The notes: generated by a model not told the origin, from the letters alone. Shown: positions 16,086 through 25,258, counted from the first letter of the stretch. The stretch is DNA of 64,000 nt from Caulobacter soli (GCF_011045195.1 NZ_CP049199.1:4571501-4635500); one strand, 5' to 3'. A program made the numbers and translations.

Positions 16086-16859
16086 ATGACCGCCCGCCTG
16101 CCCGTCCTGTTCCTCGGCCACGGCTCGCCGATGAACGCCATCGACGACAACGCCTGGAGCCGCGCCTGGGCCCAGCTGGGCGCCGAGCTGCCGCGGCCCA
16201 AGGCGGTGCTGATGATCAGCGCCCACTGGGAGACGCGCGGCGCCAGCGCGGTCAGCGTGGCCGAACGCCCCGAGACCATCCACGACTTTGGCGGCTTCCC
16301 CCAGGCGCTGTTCGACGTGCGCTACGACGCGCCCGGCGATCCGGCCCTGGCCCAGCGGGTGGTCGAGATCCTGTCGCCCGATCCGGTCGTGCAGCATCCG
16401 ACCCGGGGCCTGGACCACGGCGCCTGGGGCGTGCTGCGACCGATGTATCCGCGCGCCGACGTTCCGGTGGTGCAGTTGAGCCTCGATCGCGGTCGCCCCG
16501 ACCGCTGGCACTACGAAGCCGGCCGTCGTCTGGCCGCCCTGCGCGACGAGGGCGTGCTGATCGTCGGCAGCGGCGACATCGTCCACAACCTGCGCGCCGT
16601 GAACTTCCGCACCGGCGGCACGCCCGACTGGGCCCCGCGCTTCAACGAGACGGCCAAGGCCCTGATCGCCGCCGGCGACCACGACCCGCTGATCGACTGG
16701 CGCACCCTGGGCCCCGACGCCGACGCCGCGATCAACAGCGCCGAGCACTACCTGCCCCTGCTCTACGTGCTGGGCGCGCAGACGCCGGGCGAGCCGGTGT
16801 CGTTCTTCACGGACGACGTGTTCGCGGCGATCTCGATGACCAGCGTGCGGGTGGGGTGA
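16086..16859 (+). CDS. DODA-type extradiol ring-cleavage dioxygenase family protein
   Basis: A 257-residue cytoplasmic protein of the YgiD/LigB-like class-III extradiol dioxygenase family. Candidate metal ligands are His13 (FLGHGSPM), His54 (ISAHWETRG) and His177 (SGDIVHNLR), with HGAWGVLRPMYP as another family motif. Bacterial members cleave catechol-type substrates such as DOPA. It may act on products of the monooxygenase upstream, but an inverted-repeat element separates them and co-transcription is not shown. Confidence 0.88.
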   Translation: MTARLPVLFLGHGSPMNAIDDNAWSRAWAQLGAELPRPKAVLMISAHWETRGASAVSVAERPETIHDFGGFPQALFDVRYDAPGDPALAQRVVEILSPDPVVQHPTRGLDHGAWGVLRPMYPRADVPVVQLSLDRGRPDRWHYEAGRRLAALRDEGVLIVGSGDIVHNLRAVNFRTGGTPDWAPRFNETAKALIAAGDHDPLIDWRTLGPDADAAINSAEHYLPLLYVLGAQTPGEPVSFFTDDVFAAISMTSVRVG

Positions 16860-16913
16860 ACCCACGGAGGTGGGAACGCGCATCCTTTCCCCCTCCCGTT
16901 CATTCTCCCCCGC

Positions 16914-17636
16914 ATGACCTACCAACTGCATTACTGGCCGACGATCCAGGGACGCGGCGAGTTCGTGCGCCTGGCGCTGGAGGAGGCCGGGGCGGCCTAT
17001 GTCGACGTGGCGCGCGGCGACGAGGATGACGGCGGCGGCGAGGAAGCTCTGATGGCCGACCTGGCCCAAGGCGACCACCCGCCCTTCGCCCCGCCCTATC
17101 TGGTCGACGGCGACCTGGTGATCGGCCAGACGGCCAACATCCTGCTGCACCTGGGCTTGCGCCATGGCCTGGCCCCGAAGGCCGAGGCCGGGCGGCTGTG
17201 GGTCAACCAGCTGCAGCTGACCATCGCCGACCTGGTGGCCGAGGCCCACGACGTCCACCACCCGGTGGGCATGGGCCTCTATTACGAGGACCAGAAGGAC
17301 GAAGCCGCCCGGCGGGCCAAGGAGTTCCGCACCCAGCGGATCAAGAAGTTCCTGGGCTGGTTCGAGACCGTGCTGGAGCGGGCGCCGAAGGGAGGCTGGC
17401 TGACGGGCGAAGACCTGACTTATGCCGACCTGTCGCTGTTCCAGGCGGTGGAGGGCCTGGCTTACGCCTTCCCGCACGCGATGAAGCGGCTGGCGCCGAA
17501 GATCGAACGGGTGATCGCCGTGCGCGACGCGGTGGCGAAACGGCCCAACATCGCGGCCTATCTGAAGTCGGACCGCCGGATCGCGTTCAGCACCGAGGGA
17601 ATCTTCCGGCACTATCCGGAGCTGGATCCGGGGTAA
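16914..17636 (+). CDS. Glutathione S-transferase family protein
   Basis: A 240-residue soluble protein with an N-terminal thioredoxin-like half (YQLHYWPTIQGRGEFVRLAL; Tyr7 and the Arg14 region match sigma-like GSTs) and a helical C-terminal half (LTGEDLTYADLSLFQAVEGL). GSTs conjugate or isomerise electrophiles with glutathione. It sits 54 bases after the dioxygenase-family gene in the same direction and is probably co-transcribed. The 46-residue insert rich in Asp/Glu/Gly early on (GDEDDGGGEEALM) is mildly unusual. Confidence 0.87.
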   Translation: MTYQLHYWPTIQGRGEFVRLALEEAGAAYVDVARGDEDDGGGEEALMADLAQGDHPPFAPPYLVDGDLVIGQTANILLHLGLRHGLAPKAEAGRLWVNQLQLTIADLVAEAHDVHHPVGMGLYYEDQKDEAARRAKEFRTQRIKKFLGWFETVLERAPKGGWLTGEDLTYADLSLFQAVEGLAYAFPHAMKRLAPKIERVIAVRDAVAKRPNIAAYLKSDRRIAFSTEGIFRHYPELDPG

Positions 17637-17644
17637 GACCTGCT

Positions 17645-17774
17645 TTCCCTCCCCCTCGTGGGGAGGGGGGACCAGCGAAGCTGGTGGGTGGGGCCTGCGG
17701 CGCCCAGAATTCTAGCTCATCAAACCCCACCCGACCCGCTGCGCGGGCCACCCTCCCCACGAGGGGGGAGGGAA
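17645..17774. repeat. Inverted-repeat element between convergent genes
   Basis: Outer arms (CTCCCCCTCGTGGGGAGG at the left, its inverse at the right) bracket two inner hairpins: ACCAGC-gaa-GCTGGT and CCCGC-tgc-GCGGG. The design is the same as the element at 15775. It separates the GST gene from the convergent DUF2147 gene and could end transcription from both sides. Confidence 0.85.
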
Positions 17775-17784
17775 GGAGGTTAGA

Positions 17785-18231
17785 TCAGCTCGACGGCGTG
17801 CCGCCCGCCACCACGTCCACCCGGCGCCAAGTCTGCGACTTGCACAGGAAGCCGCCGATCAGGCAGCCCTTGGCCTTCATCGTGGTGGCGTCGGGGAAGT
17901 CGGCGGTGCCGTTGAAGTTCATGTTGAGGTCGGGCACGAACACCTTGCCCTTCCAGCTGCCGTTCTTCTGCAGCGCGAAATCGCGCAGCAGCTGCAGGCC
18001 GACCAGGTCGGGCGTGCCGCCCTTCTTGGCGTCGGCCTTGGCCTCGTCATTGGCCCAGACCACGATCCCGCACGCCCGGCCGCCGCCGCACGGCTTGATC
18101 TCGACATGGACGCTGTTCTTGGGATTGCGCCAGACGCCATAGGTGAAGACGTCCTGCGCCGAGGCCGGAAGCGCGGCCATCAGGCCCGCGACAGCGGTCA
18201 GCACGACGAGAAACGACTGGGTCCGACGCAT
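17785..18231 (-). CDS. Secreted DUF2147 family protein
   Basis: A 148-residue exported protein. The signal peptide is MRRTQSFLVVLTAVAGLMAA followed by LPASAQ, with cleavage likely after AQ/ASA. The mature part matches DUF2147 (FTYGVWRNPKNSVHVEI at the start, then GLQLLRDFALQKNGSWKGKV and a late KAKGCLIGGFLCKSQTWRRV). The family is small, beta-rich and periplasmic or secreted, and has no settled function. The start is at ATG 18231 with GGAG 9 bases upstream; a longer frame to 18354 runs into a repeat hairpin. Confidence 0.87.
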   Translation of the reverse strand: MRRTQSFLVVLTAVAGLMAALPASAQDVFTYGVWRNPKNSVHVEIKPCGGGRACGIVVWANDEAKADAKKGGTPDLVGLQLLRDFALQKNGSWKGKVFVPDLNMNFNGTADFPDATTMKAKGCLIGGFLCKSQTWRRVDVVAGGTPSS

Positions 18232-18315
18232 GCGAAATCTCTCCACCCGGAGCGTTTTGGCGAAGCTTTGCGTCAGGATCAAGTCAGGGCGGAGTGAAGC
18301 GGCCAATCCCCAAAT

Positions 18316-18347
18316 CCGCTCATCCCGGCATTCGCCGGGATGAGCGG
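18316..18347. repeat. 32-bp solo hairpin of the 127-bp repeat family
   Basis: A perfect 14-bp stem CCGCTCATCCCGGC with its inverse, closed by ATTC. It equals the outer left arm joined to the right arm of the full elements at 29561, 31251, 38874 and 46143. It lies between the PfpI gene end and the start of the DUF2147 gene. Confidence 0.85.
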
Positions 18348-18358
18348 GCTTCATAGTC

Positions 18359-19057
18359 TCACGCCCCCACGCTCAGCGCCTCCGCCGCCTTGCGCGCCGC
18401 GGCCCAACGCTCGTCCATGCCCTGGCCGTAGAGGGCGGTGATCCGGTCCAGCACGGCCGGCGGCGCGGTCTCGGGGCGGCCGGCGTGGAAGGGCGGGTCG
18501 GGGGCGTATTCGACGGCCAGCTGGATGGCCTGGGCGGTCTCGGGCCCGGCGATCTCGGCAACGATGGTCAGGGCGAAATCGATGCCGGCCGTCACCCCGC
18601 CGCCGGTGAAGACATTGCCGTCGCGCACCACCCGGGCCGGGTCGGGCGTCGCGCCGAACAGGGCCAGCTGATCACGCCAGGCCCAGTGGCAGGCCGCCCG
18701 CTTGCCCTGCAGCAGGCCCGCCGCGCCCAGCACCAGCGAGCCGGTGCAGACCGAGGTCACATAGCGCGCGCCCGCCGCCAGCCGGCGGACCTGCGCCAGA
18801 TAGTCTTCGTCGGCCATGGCCTGGGTCGTGCCGAACCCGCCGGGAATGCACAGCAGGTCGCACTGGGTGATGTCGGCCAGGCGCGGCAGATGGGCGAAGA
18901 CCAGGCCGTCGGCCTCGACCTCGCCGCCCGCCGCGCTGGCGACCACCACCTGGGCGCCGGGCAGGCGACAGAGGATCTGATGCGGTCCGGTGAAGTCCAG
19001 ATGGGTGACACCGGGAAACAAGGCGAACACGATGTGGAACGGCGCGGGTTTCGGCAT
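18359..19057 (-). CDS. DJ-1/PfpI family protein, isonitrile-hydratase-like
   Basis: A 232-residue single-domain DJ-1/PfpI protein. The nucleophile-elbow cysteine is in TSVCTGSLVLGAAGLLQGK, and DFTGPHQI and IPGGFGT are further family motifs. The closest architecture is cyclohexyl-isocyanide hydratase (InhA type), which converts isonitriles to N-substituted formamides, but many members are of unknown function. A strong ribosome site AGGAGGG is 7 bases before ATG 19057. It is divergent from a GlxA-type regulator with a related domain, which probably controls it. Confidence 0.85.
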   Translation of the reverse strand: MPKPAPFHIVFALFPGVTHLDFTGPHQILCRLPGAQVVVASAAGGEVEADGLVFAHLPRLADITQCDLLCIPGGFGTTQAMADEDYLAQVRRLAAGARYVTSVCTGSLVLGAAGLLQGKRAACHWAWRDQLALFGATPDPARVVRDGNVFTGGGVTAGIDFALTIVAEIAGPETAQAIQLAVEYAPDPPFHAGRPETAPPAVLDRITALYGQGMDERWAAARKAAEALSVGA

Positions 19058-19157
19058 GGGGAGGCCCTCCTGTTGACGCCGCAGCATCCCCCGCCTAGCG
19101 TCTGACAGAAATGACATAGTTCCCTCGATATCCGCCAAGCCTGATCGAGAGCCCGCC

Positions 19158-20099
19158 ATGACCCGCGACATCGGCTTCCTGATCTTCAAGGACTTCCAGC
19201 TGCTGGACGCGGCGGGGCCGATCTCGGCGTTCGAGATCGGCGGGCGGTTCGTACCGGGGGCCTATCGCCTGCATGTGCTGGCCCGAGAGGCTGGCCCGGT
19301 GGCCAGCTCGTCCGGCGTGGCGATCACCGCCGGGGCCTTCGACAGCGCCCCGCCGCTGGACACCCTGATCGTCTCGGGCGGCGAGGGCACGCGCACCCCG
19401 GCGATCTGCGAGGCGACCCTGGACTTCGCCCGCGACACCTTCCGCACCGCCCGGCGCACGGCCAGCGTCTGTTCGGGCAGCTATGTCCTGGCCGCCGCCG
19501 GCCTGCTGGACGGCCGCCGGGCGACGACCCACTGGCAGCGGTCCAAGGACTTCCAGCGCCGCTATCCGGCCGTGCGGCTGGAGCCGGACAAGATCTTCGT
19601 CCAGGACGGGCCGCTGTGGAGCTCGGCCGGCATCACCGCCGGCATCGACATGGCCCTGGCGATGATCGGGGCGGACCTCGGCGAAGAGGTCGCCCGCCGC
19701 ACCGCCCAGCAGTTGGTGGTCTATCACCGCCGCCCGGGCGGCCAGTCGCAGTTCTCGGCCTTGCTGGAGATGCGCGGCGGGCGGTTCGACGGCCTGCTGG
19801 CCTGGGCGCGCGAGAACCTGGCCCTGGCCCTGACGGTGGATCAGCTGGCGCAGCAGGCGGCGATGAGCCCGCGCAACTTCGCCCGGCTGTTCGCGGCCGA
19901 GACGGGCGCCACCCCGGCCAAGGCCGTCGAGCGCCTGCGCGTCGAGGCCGCCCGCGCCCTGCTCGACAGCCAGCCCCTGCAGGTCGAGGACGTCGCCCTG
20001 GAAACCGGCTTCGGCGACCAGGAACGCATGCGCCGCGCGTTCCTGCGAGCGTTCGGACAACCGCCGCAGGCGCTGCGGCGCATGAGAACCCTTTCCTAG
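19158..20099 (+). CDS. GlxA-family regulator (DJ-1/PfpI domain + AraC helix-turn-helix)
   Basis: A 313-residue regulator. An N-terminal DJ-1/PfpI-like domain (about 1-185, with TASVCSGSYVLAAAGLLDGR) is joined to a C-terminal AraC-type DNA-binding domain (about 215-313; LTVDQLAQQAAMSPRNFARL and VEDVALETGFGDQERMRRAF). Such proteins are thought to sense small nitrogen compounds through the inactive DJ-1 part. It is divergent from the DJ-1/PfpI enzyme at 18359, a common pairing in proteobacteria. The 100-base gap is its likely operator. Confidence 0.9.
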   Translation: MTRDIGFLIFKDFQLLDAAGPISAFEIGGRFVPGAYRLHVLAREAGPVASSSGVAITAGAFDSAPPLDTLIVSGGEGTRTPAICEATLDFARDTFRTARRTASVCSGSYVLAAAGLLDGRRATTHWQRSKDFQRRYPAVRLEPDKIFVQDGPLWSSAGITAGIDMALAMIGADLGEEVARRTAQQLVVYHRRPGGQSQFSALLEMRGGRFDGLLAWARENLALALTVDQLAQQAAMSPRNFARLFAAETGATPAKAVERLRVEAARALLDSQPLQVEDVALETGFGDQERMRRAFLRAFGQPPQALRRMRTLS

Positions 20100-20114
20100 A
20101 GGGAGAGGGTCCTT

Positions 20115-20678
20115 CTACTCCCGCCCTTCGGCCATCTTCGCCACCTGGGCCTTCAGGATCTCCAGGGTCTCGGTGTTGCACCGCAGGATCTCAACCATCT
20201 CGGTCTCGCGCAGGGCGTCCAGCTTGTCGTGCAGGCGCATGATCTCCAGCTCGGCGCGCAGGTTCACCACATAGTCGTGCTCGGCGTTCAGCCGGTCCTT
20301 CGTGGCCTGGCGGTTCTGGCTCATCATGATCACCGGCGCCTGGATCGCGGCCACGGTCGACAGGATCAGGTTGAGGAAGATGAACGGATAGGGGTCGAAG
20401 GCCAGGTGCAGGGGCCTCAGGCCCAGGTTCAGGCCGATCCACAGGGCCAGGCACAGCGAAAAACCGCCGATGAACGCCCACGAGCCGCCGATCGCCGCGA
20501 CCTTGTCGGCCAGCCGGTCCCAGAAGCTTCGATCGTCGGCCAGCAACGCCTCGTTCAGCCCCGTCGGCGCCTCGGCGGCGATCAGGTCGATGACGCTCTT
20601 CTGCACCTCGGTCAGCTGGGCGTAGGGCGTGGCCAGCAGGTCGCGCGACAGCTGGTCGAGGCGTTGATCGGGAGTCAT
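20115..20678 (-). CDS. DUF1003 membrane protein
   Basis: A 187-residue protein with two membrane helices (about 65-86, SWAFIGGFSLCLALWIGLNL; and about 95-118, PFIFLNLILSTVAAIQAPVIMM) ahead of the DUF1003 signature MMSQNRQATKDRLNAEHDY. A coiled-coil-like charged C-terminus follows (LRAELEIMRLHDKLDAL). The function of DUF1003 is not settled. Start ATG 20678 is preferred; a 46-residue extension to 20816 covers the intergenic region before the YegP-like gene. It converges with the GlxA-type gene. Confidence 0.87.
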   Translation of the reverse strand: MTPDQRLDQLSRDLLATPYAQLTEVQKSVIDLIAAEAPTGLNEALLADDRSFWDRLADKVAAIGGSWAFIGGFSLCLALWIGLNLGLRPLHLAFDPYPFIFLNLILSTVAAIQAPVIMMSQNRQATKDRLNAEHDYVVNLRAELEIMRLHDKLDALRETEMVEILRCNTETLEILKAQVAKMAEGRE

Positions 20679-20821
20679 GGGCCGCTCATCTGTGAAGGTT
20701 TGTAAAAGATGTGTCTCCCAGGCGCGCGAGGAAGTCTTGCGCGATTGACGCACATCTTTCGCGGGGGGAGGCTCCCGCGTCGGCTCGTCGACACAAGCAG
20801 CGTCCCAAGGGAGCAATCTCC

Positions 20822-21001
20822 ATGGCCCACAAGTTTCTGATCAAGAAGAACAAGGGCGGCGAGTTCGTCGCCTACTTCACCTACAACAACGAGACGATCT
20901 TCTGGACCGAAGGCTACGCCTCCAAGGCCTCGGCCAAGAACGCCATCGAGTCGATCAAGAAGAACGGCCCGGACGCCGAGATCGACGACCAGACGGACTA
21001 G
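20822..21001 (+). CDS. DUF1508 / YegP-like small protein
   Basis: A 59-residue protein comprising a single DUF1508 unit (KFLIKKNKGGEFVAYFTYNN, then TEGYASKASAKNAIESIKKN). E. coli YegP has two such units, so this is a one-unit member. The fold is a small beta-rich domain of unknown function. AAGGGAG at 20807-20813 sets ATG 20822 as the start; the frame opens at 20711 but the extra part has no family match. Confidence 0.9.
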   Translation: MAHKFLIKKNKGGEFVAYFTYNNETIFWTEGYASKASAKNAIESIKKNGPDAEIDDQTD

Positions 21002-21032
21002 GGTTCGCGCTCTCCACCCACTCCACCTGACA

Positions 21033-21119
21033 CCGTCTTCCCGGCGAAGACCGGGACCCAGATTCAGCCTGAGCCTCTCGTGGGTTTCACCTGGGCCCCG
21101 GCCTTCGCCGGGGAGACGG
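21033..21119. repeat. 87-bp inverted-repeat element
   Basis: Left arm (starting CCGTCTTCCCGGCGAAGA) and right arm (ending CTTCGCCGGGGAGACGG) are near-perfect inverse copies of ~31 bases. The centre carries GATTC at 21061, a potential CcrM methylation site. The plan is like the 127-bp family (CCCGGC hairpin plus ACCCAGAT inner end) but the outer bases differ, so it is a related family or a diverged copy. Confidence 0.75.
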
Positions 21120-21208
21120 AAGAGGTTGGCGCCGCCCCATCCCCGACTTGACGCTCCGCCCTCCCGGGTTTCTGATCAGCGATAATAAACAAGAACGGGA
21201 GGGACGCG

Positions 21209-22012
21209 ATGAGCTCAGCGGAAGGCCGCAAGGCTGTCTTCATCACCGGGGCCGCCAGCGGCATCGGCCTGGCCAGCGCCAAGCGCTTCGCCGCCGAGGG
21301 CTGGTTCGTGGGCCTGTCCGACATCGACGCCGTGGGGCTGAAGGCCGCCCTGGTCGCCATCGGGCCCGCCAACGGCGCGATCTTCAAGCTGGACGTGCGC
21401 GACCGCGCCGCCTGGACCGCCGCCCTGGCCGACTTCGCCCAGCTGACCGACGGCCGCCTGGACGTGATGCTCAACAACGCCGGCGTCGCCAAGTTCGGCC
21501 CGTTCGAGAGCCACGCGGACGCCGACGTCGACCTGCAGCTGGACATCAACGTCAAGGGCGTGATCAGCGGGGCCCGCGCCGCCCTGCCCTGGCTGAAGGC
21601 CACGCCGGGATCGCGGCTGATCAACATCTCGTCCTGCGCGGGCCTCTACGGCTCGCCCAGCCTGGCGGTCTATTCGGCCACCAAGTTCGCGGTGCGGGGA
21701 TTATCCGAGGCGCTGGACATCGAATGGAAGGCGCACGGCGTCAGCGTCGCCTGCGTGATGCCCTGGTTCATCGAGACGCCGATCCTGGCCGTCGGCGCGC
21801 CGGGCTCGAACCAGAACATGGCCGACACCCTGCGCGAGGGGGGCCTGCCGGTCTATCCCGTGGAAGACGCCGCCGAAGTGGTCTGGCGCGCCGTCCACGG
21901 GAAGGACCTGCATTATTTCGTGGGCAAGCGGGCCAAGCAGATGCGCTTCGCCAGCAGTCACATGCCCGGAGCGGTCAGGAAGCAGCTCCGGTCGCGCTCG
22001 CCGCCGACTTGA
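21209..22012 (+). CDS. Short-chain dehydrogenase/reductase
   Basis: A 267-residue classical SDR. The cofactor site TGAASGIG is at 13-20, the NNAG motif at 89-92, and the catalytic residues are Ser141/142, Tyr155 and Lys159 (YSATK). Such enzymes oxidise or reduce alcohols and ketones with NAD(P)(H). No neighbour fixes the substrate. The last 38 bases overlap the 3' end of the convergent SleB-type hydrolase gene. Confidence 0.9.
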   Translation: MSSAEGRKAVFITGAASGIGLASAKRFAAEGWFVGLSDIDAVGLKAALVAIGPANGAIFKLDVRDRAAWTAALADFAQLTDGRLDVMLNNAGVAKFGPFESHADADVDLQLDINVKGVISGARAALPWLKATPGSRLINISSCAGLYGSPSLAVYSATKFAVRGLSEALDIEWKAHGVSVACVMPWFIETPILAVGAPGSNQNMADTLREGGLPVYPVEDAAEVVWRAVHGKDLHYFVGKRAKQMRFASSHMPGAVRKQLRSRSPPT

Positions 22013-23141
22013 CCGCGTCGCTCGACGAGGACGAGGTCTTGGTCGGGTGCATGGCCGGGGCCGAGGCGGGCTCGGAGCCCTGACCCAGCGGGCCGCCCAT
22101 GCCGCCGGCGACGGTGGCGGGCTTGTCGGGCGAGGCGATGACGACGGCGCTGGCCAGCTGGATCGGCGCGGCGGACTTGCCGTCGGCGGTCGTCGTGGCG
22201 GCCAGGCTGGCCAGGGTCACGTTGGGCAGCTCGTCGGCCGTCGACGGCCGCGGCGTGCGGCTGAAGGCGTCCGGCGCGCCCGAGCGACCGCCGAAGCGGT
22301 AGAACACGTGCATGCCCACCTGGGCCACGCGCAGCAGGCGCGGCCCCCAGCCCGGCGCGACGCCGGTGGTGTGGAAGTGGGTGGCGGCGCCGACCTCGGT
22401 CATCACCGCGCCCGACAGAGCCCGGGCGGCGACCTTCTGGGCGCGGTTCCAGGCGCCGGTCTCGCGGGTCTTCCGCATCGAGCCGTCGCAGGCGAAGCTG
22501 AACTGGCAACCGGTGTGGGTATAGGCCCCCTGGAACACCACGCCGCAGATCGATTTCGGGAACGAAGGGTGGCGTACGCGGTTTAGAACCACTTGAGCCA
22601 CGGCCGCCTGGCCGCTCGGGGTCTCGCCCCGGGCTTCGTAATAGACCGCCTCGGAAAGGCACTCGAGTTCACGCGAGCTTTCCAGGGCGTTGGTCAGACG
22701 GAACGGCGCGACGGCCGGATTGAACGGACCCCCGAAGCTGGCGCGAAGCAACAGAGGCTGGCGGTCTGAATCGGATTGCTGGCGCTGTTCGAGACGTTCG
22801 ACCAGCAGGGCCGACTGCCGGTCGCGCTGGGCGCCGCCGGCGACGGTGTAAGGATCGTGACGACGGGCGATAGCCAAAGCCCCGGCGTCCATCCGCGACG
22901 CGGCCTGATACAGCGCCGCGTCGGAGAAATTCCCCTCCGCGCCGTCGGCCAGGCGAGATACGCGAGCGTGCTGACTAGCGGCCTGGGCCATGCCCCCCGC
23001 AAGGTAAACGCCGCCGAGCGCCACACCGGTGGCGGCTCCAACCAATACGGCGCCGATCAGCGCGCGCGCGTCTGCGCACGTCTGCGACTTGATAAACAAA
23101 ACTCGTGTCCTGCGCGGCGAGGGCGAACCGCCCCCCGACAA
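21975..23141 (-). CDS. Membrane-anchored cell-wall hydrolase (SleB type)
   Basis: A 388-residue protein with an N-terminal hydrophobic anchor (about 28-52, ALIGAVLVGAATGVALGG) and a Hydrolase_2/SleB domain at about 158-275 (LECLSEAVYYEARGE with the candidate catalytic Glu, then VAQVVLNRVRHPSFPKSICG and GAATHFHTTGVAPGW). Such domains are lytic enzymes acting on peptidoglycan in the periplasm. The tail (about 285-388) is low-complexity, Ala/Ser/Thr-rich. The start is uncertain: TTG 23141 (GAGGG 5 bases upstream) or TTG 23099 (AGGA 8 bases upstream). The 3' end overlaps the SDR gene. Confidence 0.85.
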   Translation of the reverse strand: MSGGGSPSPRRTRVLFIKSQTCADARALIGAVLVGAATGVALGGVYLAGGMAQAASQHARVSRLADGAEGNFSDAALYQAASRMDAGALAIARRHDPYTVAGGAQRDRQSALLVERLEQRQQSDSDRQPLLLRASFGGPFNPAVAPFRLTNALESSRELECLSEAVYYEARGETPSGQAAVAQVVLNRVRHPSFPKSICGVVFQGAYTHTGCQFSFACDGSMRKTRETGAWNRAQKVAARALSGAVMTEVGAATHFHTTGVAPGWGPRLLRVAQVGMHVFYRFGGRSGAPDAFSRTPRPSTADELPNVTLASLAATTTADGKSAAPIQLASAVVIASPDKPATVAGGMGGPLGQGSEPASAPAMHPTKTSSSSSDAVKSAASATGAAS

Positions 23142-23710
23142 AAACGCCCTCAGAAACCCGGAAAAAATACTGTCGGGCAGTCCTGAAAGCGGAGGCTCGG
23201 CCGGTTCACGATGGTGGCCGAAGTCCTACTTATGACCGCCTTATGACGCATCGGACCACGAGTCGCAAGCGCACGCGGCGCCGCACCCTGAATTTTGGCC
23301 GCCCGCGGAACAGATCGAATGGTTAATTCTTTGATTCTAACGAAAAAACGCGACAGTCACAAAATTCGCCTTCGTGGTGAATATTAAGCCCGCGGGATAG
23401 CATTCCGCAGGGGCGCTCTCTACGGAACCCCAGTCGTCAGACGCTGTTACTCTAGCGATCCCTGTAATTGTCCCACAGGACATAATGTCTGCTTTTCGGG
23501 CAGTTTCGGTGCGGGTTTCGGAGGCATTAAGCCTGACGGCGCGCTAACCGCGATGGACCGCCAAAAGCGCCCCCTTCCGGACAGCGCCTTGAAACTACGG
23601 ACGATCCCTGACCCGAGGTCCCGCGAGCGACAGGCGCGGTCCGTGGCCGCGCCCTTGCTCGCGCAAGCTGCGCCGGGCAGAACAGTCGCGTAGCGTATCG
23701 GGGGCGATCC
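23142..23710. other. Gene-poor 569-base divergent gap
   Basis: I find no supported gene here. The stretch 23290-23430 is clearly more AT-rich than its surroundings and holds a GATTC (23333-23337), a possible CcrM/GcrA site, in the region expected to contain the promoter of the SleB-type hydrolase. A basic 27-codon frame at about 23243-23326 lacks a ribosome site and is not called. Confidence 0.5.
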
Positions 23711-25258
23711 ATGCGGACGATTTTTCACGTGGCGGCGCTCGCCGCGACCTTGGCGCTGACCGGCCCGGCCGACGCGCGCGACACCAAGCCCCGGCTGCCC
23801 GCCTCGGCGACCTCTCCCGTGGACGACGCCATGGCCTTCGCCTTCCAGGAGGCCAACGATCATATCCAGCGCCAGGAATACGCCCAGGCCTACGCGGTGC
23901 TGGAAACCCTGACCGCCAAGCCGGCCTTCCAGTCCACCCCCAGCGAGGTGCGCCACGCGACCTGGCTGCTGATGGCCGGCGCGGCCGGAGAGGCCCGCGA
24001 CTGGCCCAAGGCGCGGACGGCGATCGAGAAGGCCACGGCCTTTCCGGAGGCCAGCGCCTATGACTGGCAGACCCGGATCAGGATCGACCGCTACAGCGGC
24101 GACATGGCCGACGGTCTCAGGAGCCTCGCCGTCATGGCCCGGCGCTTTCCGGACGGCCTGGCCCAGTTCCCCGACGAGGAGATCGGGCGCTGGTTTGACC
24201 GCGCCAAGATCGAGACCGACCAGGACCTGACGTTCGACTTCGTCGACGCCCTGTTGGCCAACTGGACGCCCAACGATCCGTTCACCGAGCTGGACGGCAT
24301 GCGGCAGATGCAGATCGAGGGCCTGCTGCGCCATGGCCGCACGGCCCAGGCGATCGAGGCCGCGCGAAAGATCAGCAACCCCGACGTCCTGATCGCGATG
24401 CGCGCCGACAAGCGTTTCGACGCGCTTTCGGCGGCGGGTCCGGGCCTGCTGGACCCAAAGGCCGCCGCCTTGCGGCAACTGGCCGGGATCGACACCCTGC
24501 ACGCAGCCCATCCCAAGCTGCTGTCGGGCGTCGACGCGCGGGCCAGCGCCCTGCTGGACCTGGATCGCGGCGAAGAAGCCCTGACCTTCGTCGAAGCCGC
24601 GATCGCCCGCGCCCAGAAGGATCCCGAAGCCTTCGACGACACCGAAAGCAAGCTGGCCTGGACGATCAACGTCAAGAACCACGCCCTCGGATCGCTGGGA
24701 CGCGACGAGGAGGCGCTGGAGGCTCTCGAGACCGCGGCGCGGGTGCCCGAAAGGGGCAAGGCGAACGTCAACCAGACCCTCAACCTCGCCGCCCAGCAGA
24801 TGAGCATGGGCCGCTTCAAGGCGGCGCTGGCGACGGTGGCCTCGGTGCGCGACGATCGCGTCAGCCCCTATGGCAAGAGCGTGGGCCTGCGGATCACCGC
24901 CTGCTCGGCCACGATGTTGGGCGACCTGACGACCGCCGACGAGGCCCTCGGACAACTGCGCGGCCTGAAACTCGAGGCCAAACGGCAGCTGGAAGACGCC
25001 CTGCTGTGCCGGGGCGACCTGGACGGCGCGGCGGCGATGCTGATCGAGCGGCTGCAAAGTCCCGTCCAGCGCAACCTCTCGCTCTTTGGCCTGCAGATCA
25101 CGCCGCTTCGCCCCTCGCCGCTTCCGCTGGACGTGGCGCTTCGACAGCGCCGCGCCGAGCTTCGCGCCAGGCCGGACGTCCGCGCCGCCATCGACGCGGT
25201 CGGCCGGGTCATCACCTACAGCCCCGAGGATCTGTGGCCGCCGAAACCGGCGACCTGA
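23711..25258 (+). CDS. Exported TPR-repeat protein
   Basis: A 515-residue protein with a signal peptide (MRTIFHVAALAATLALTG then PADARD). The mature part is a helical-repeat protein, with tetratricopeptide-like units such as EYAQAYAVLETLTAKPAF, RTAQAIEAARKISNP and RDEEALEALETAARVPE. TPR proteins are protein-binding scaffolds; this one should act in the periplasm. It has no enzymatic domain and no informative neighbour, being convergent with an acyltransferase. I do not recognise a named family. Confidence 0.82.
   Translation: MRTIFHVAALAATLALTGPADARDTKPRLPASATSPVDDAMAFAFQEANDHIQRQEYAQAYAVLETLTAKPAFQSTPSEVRHATWLLMAGAAGEARDWPKARTAIEKATAFPEASAYDWQTRIRIDRYSGDMADGLRSLAVMARRFPDGLAQFPDEEIGRWFDRAKIETDQDLTFDFVDALLANWTPNDPFTELDGMRQMQIEGLLRHGRTAQAIEAARKISNPDVLIAMRADKRFDALSAAGPGLLDPKAAALRQLAGIDTLHAAHPKLLSGVDARASALLDLDRGEEALTFVEAAIARAQKDPEAFDDTESKLAWTINVKNHALGSLGRDEEALEALETAARVPERGKANVNQTLNLAAQQMSMGRFKAALATVASVRDDRVSPYGKSVGLRITACSATMLGDLTTADEALGQLRGLKLEAKRQLEDALLCRGDLDGAAAMLIERLQSPVQRNLSLFGLQITPLRPSPLPLDVALRQRRAELRARPDVRAAIDAVGRVITYSPEDLWPPKPAT

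Noticed and set aside
23243..23326. Basic 27-codon frame in the gap before the TPR gene
   Set aside because: No ribosome site and random-looking Arg/Thr content; left as unannotated sequence.
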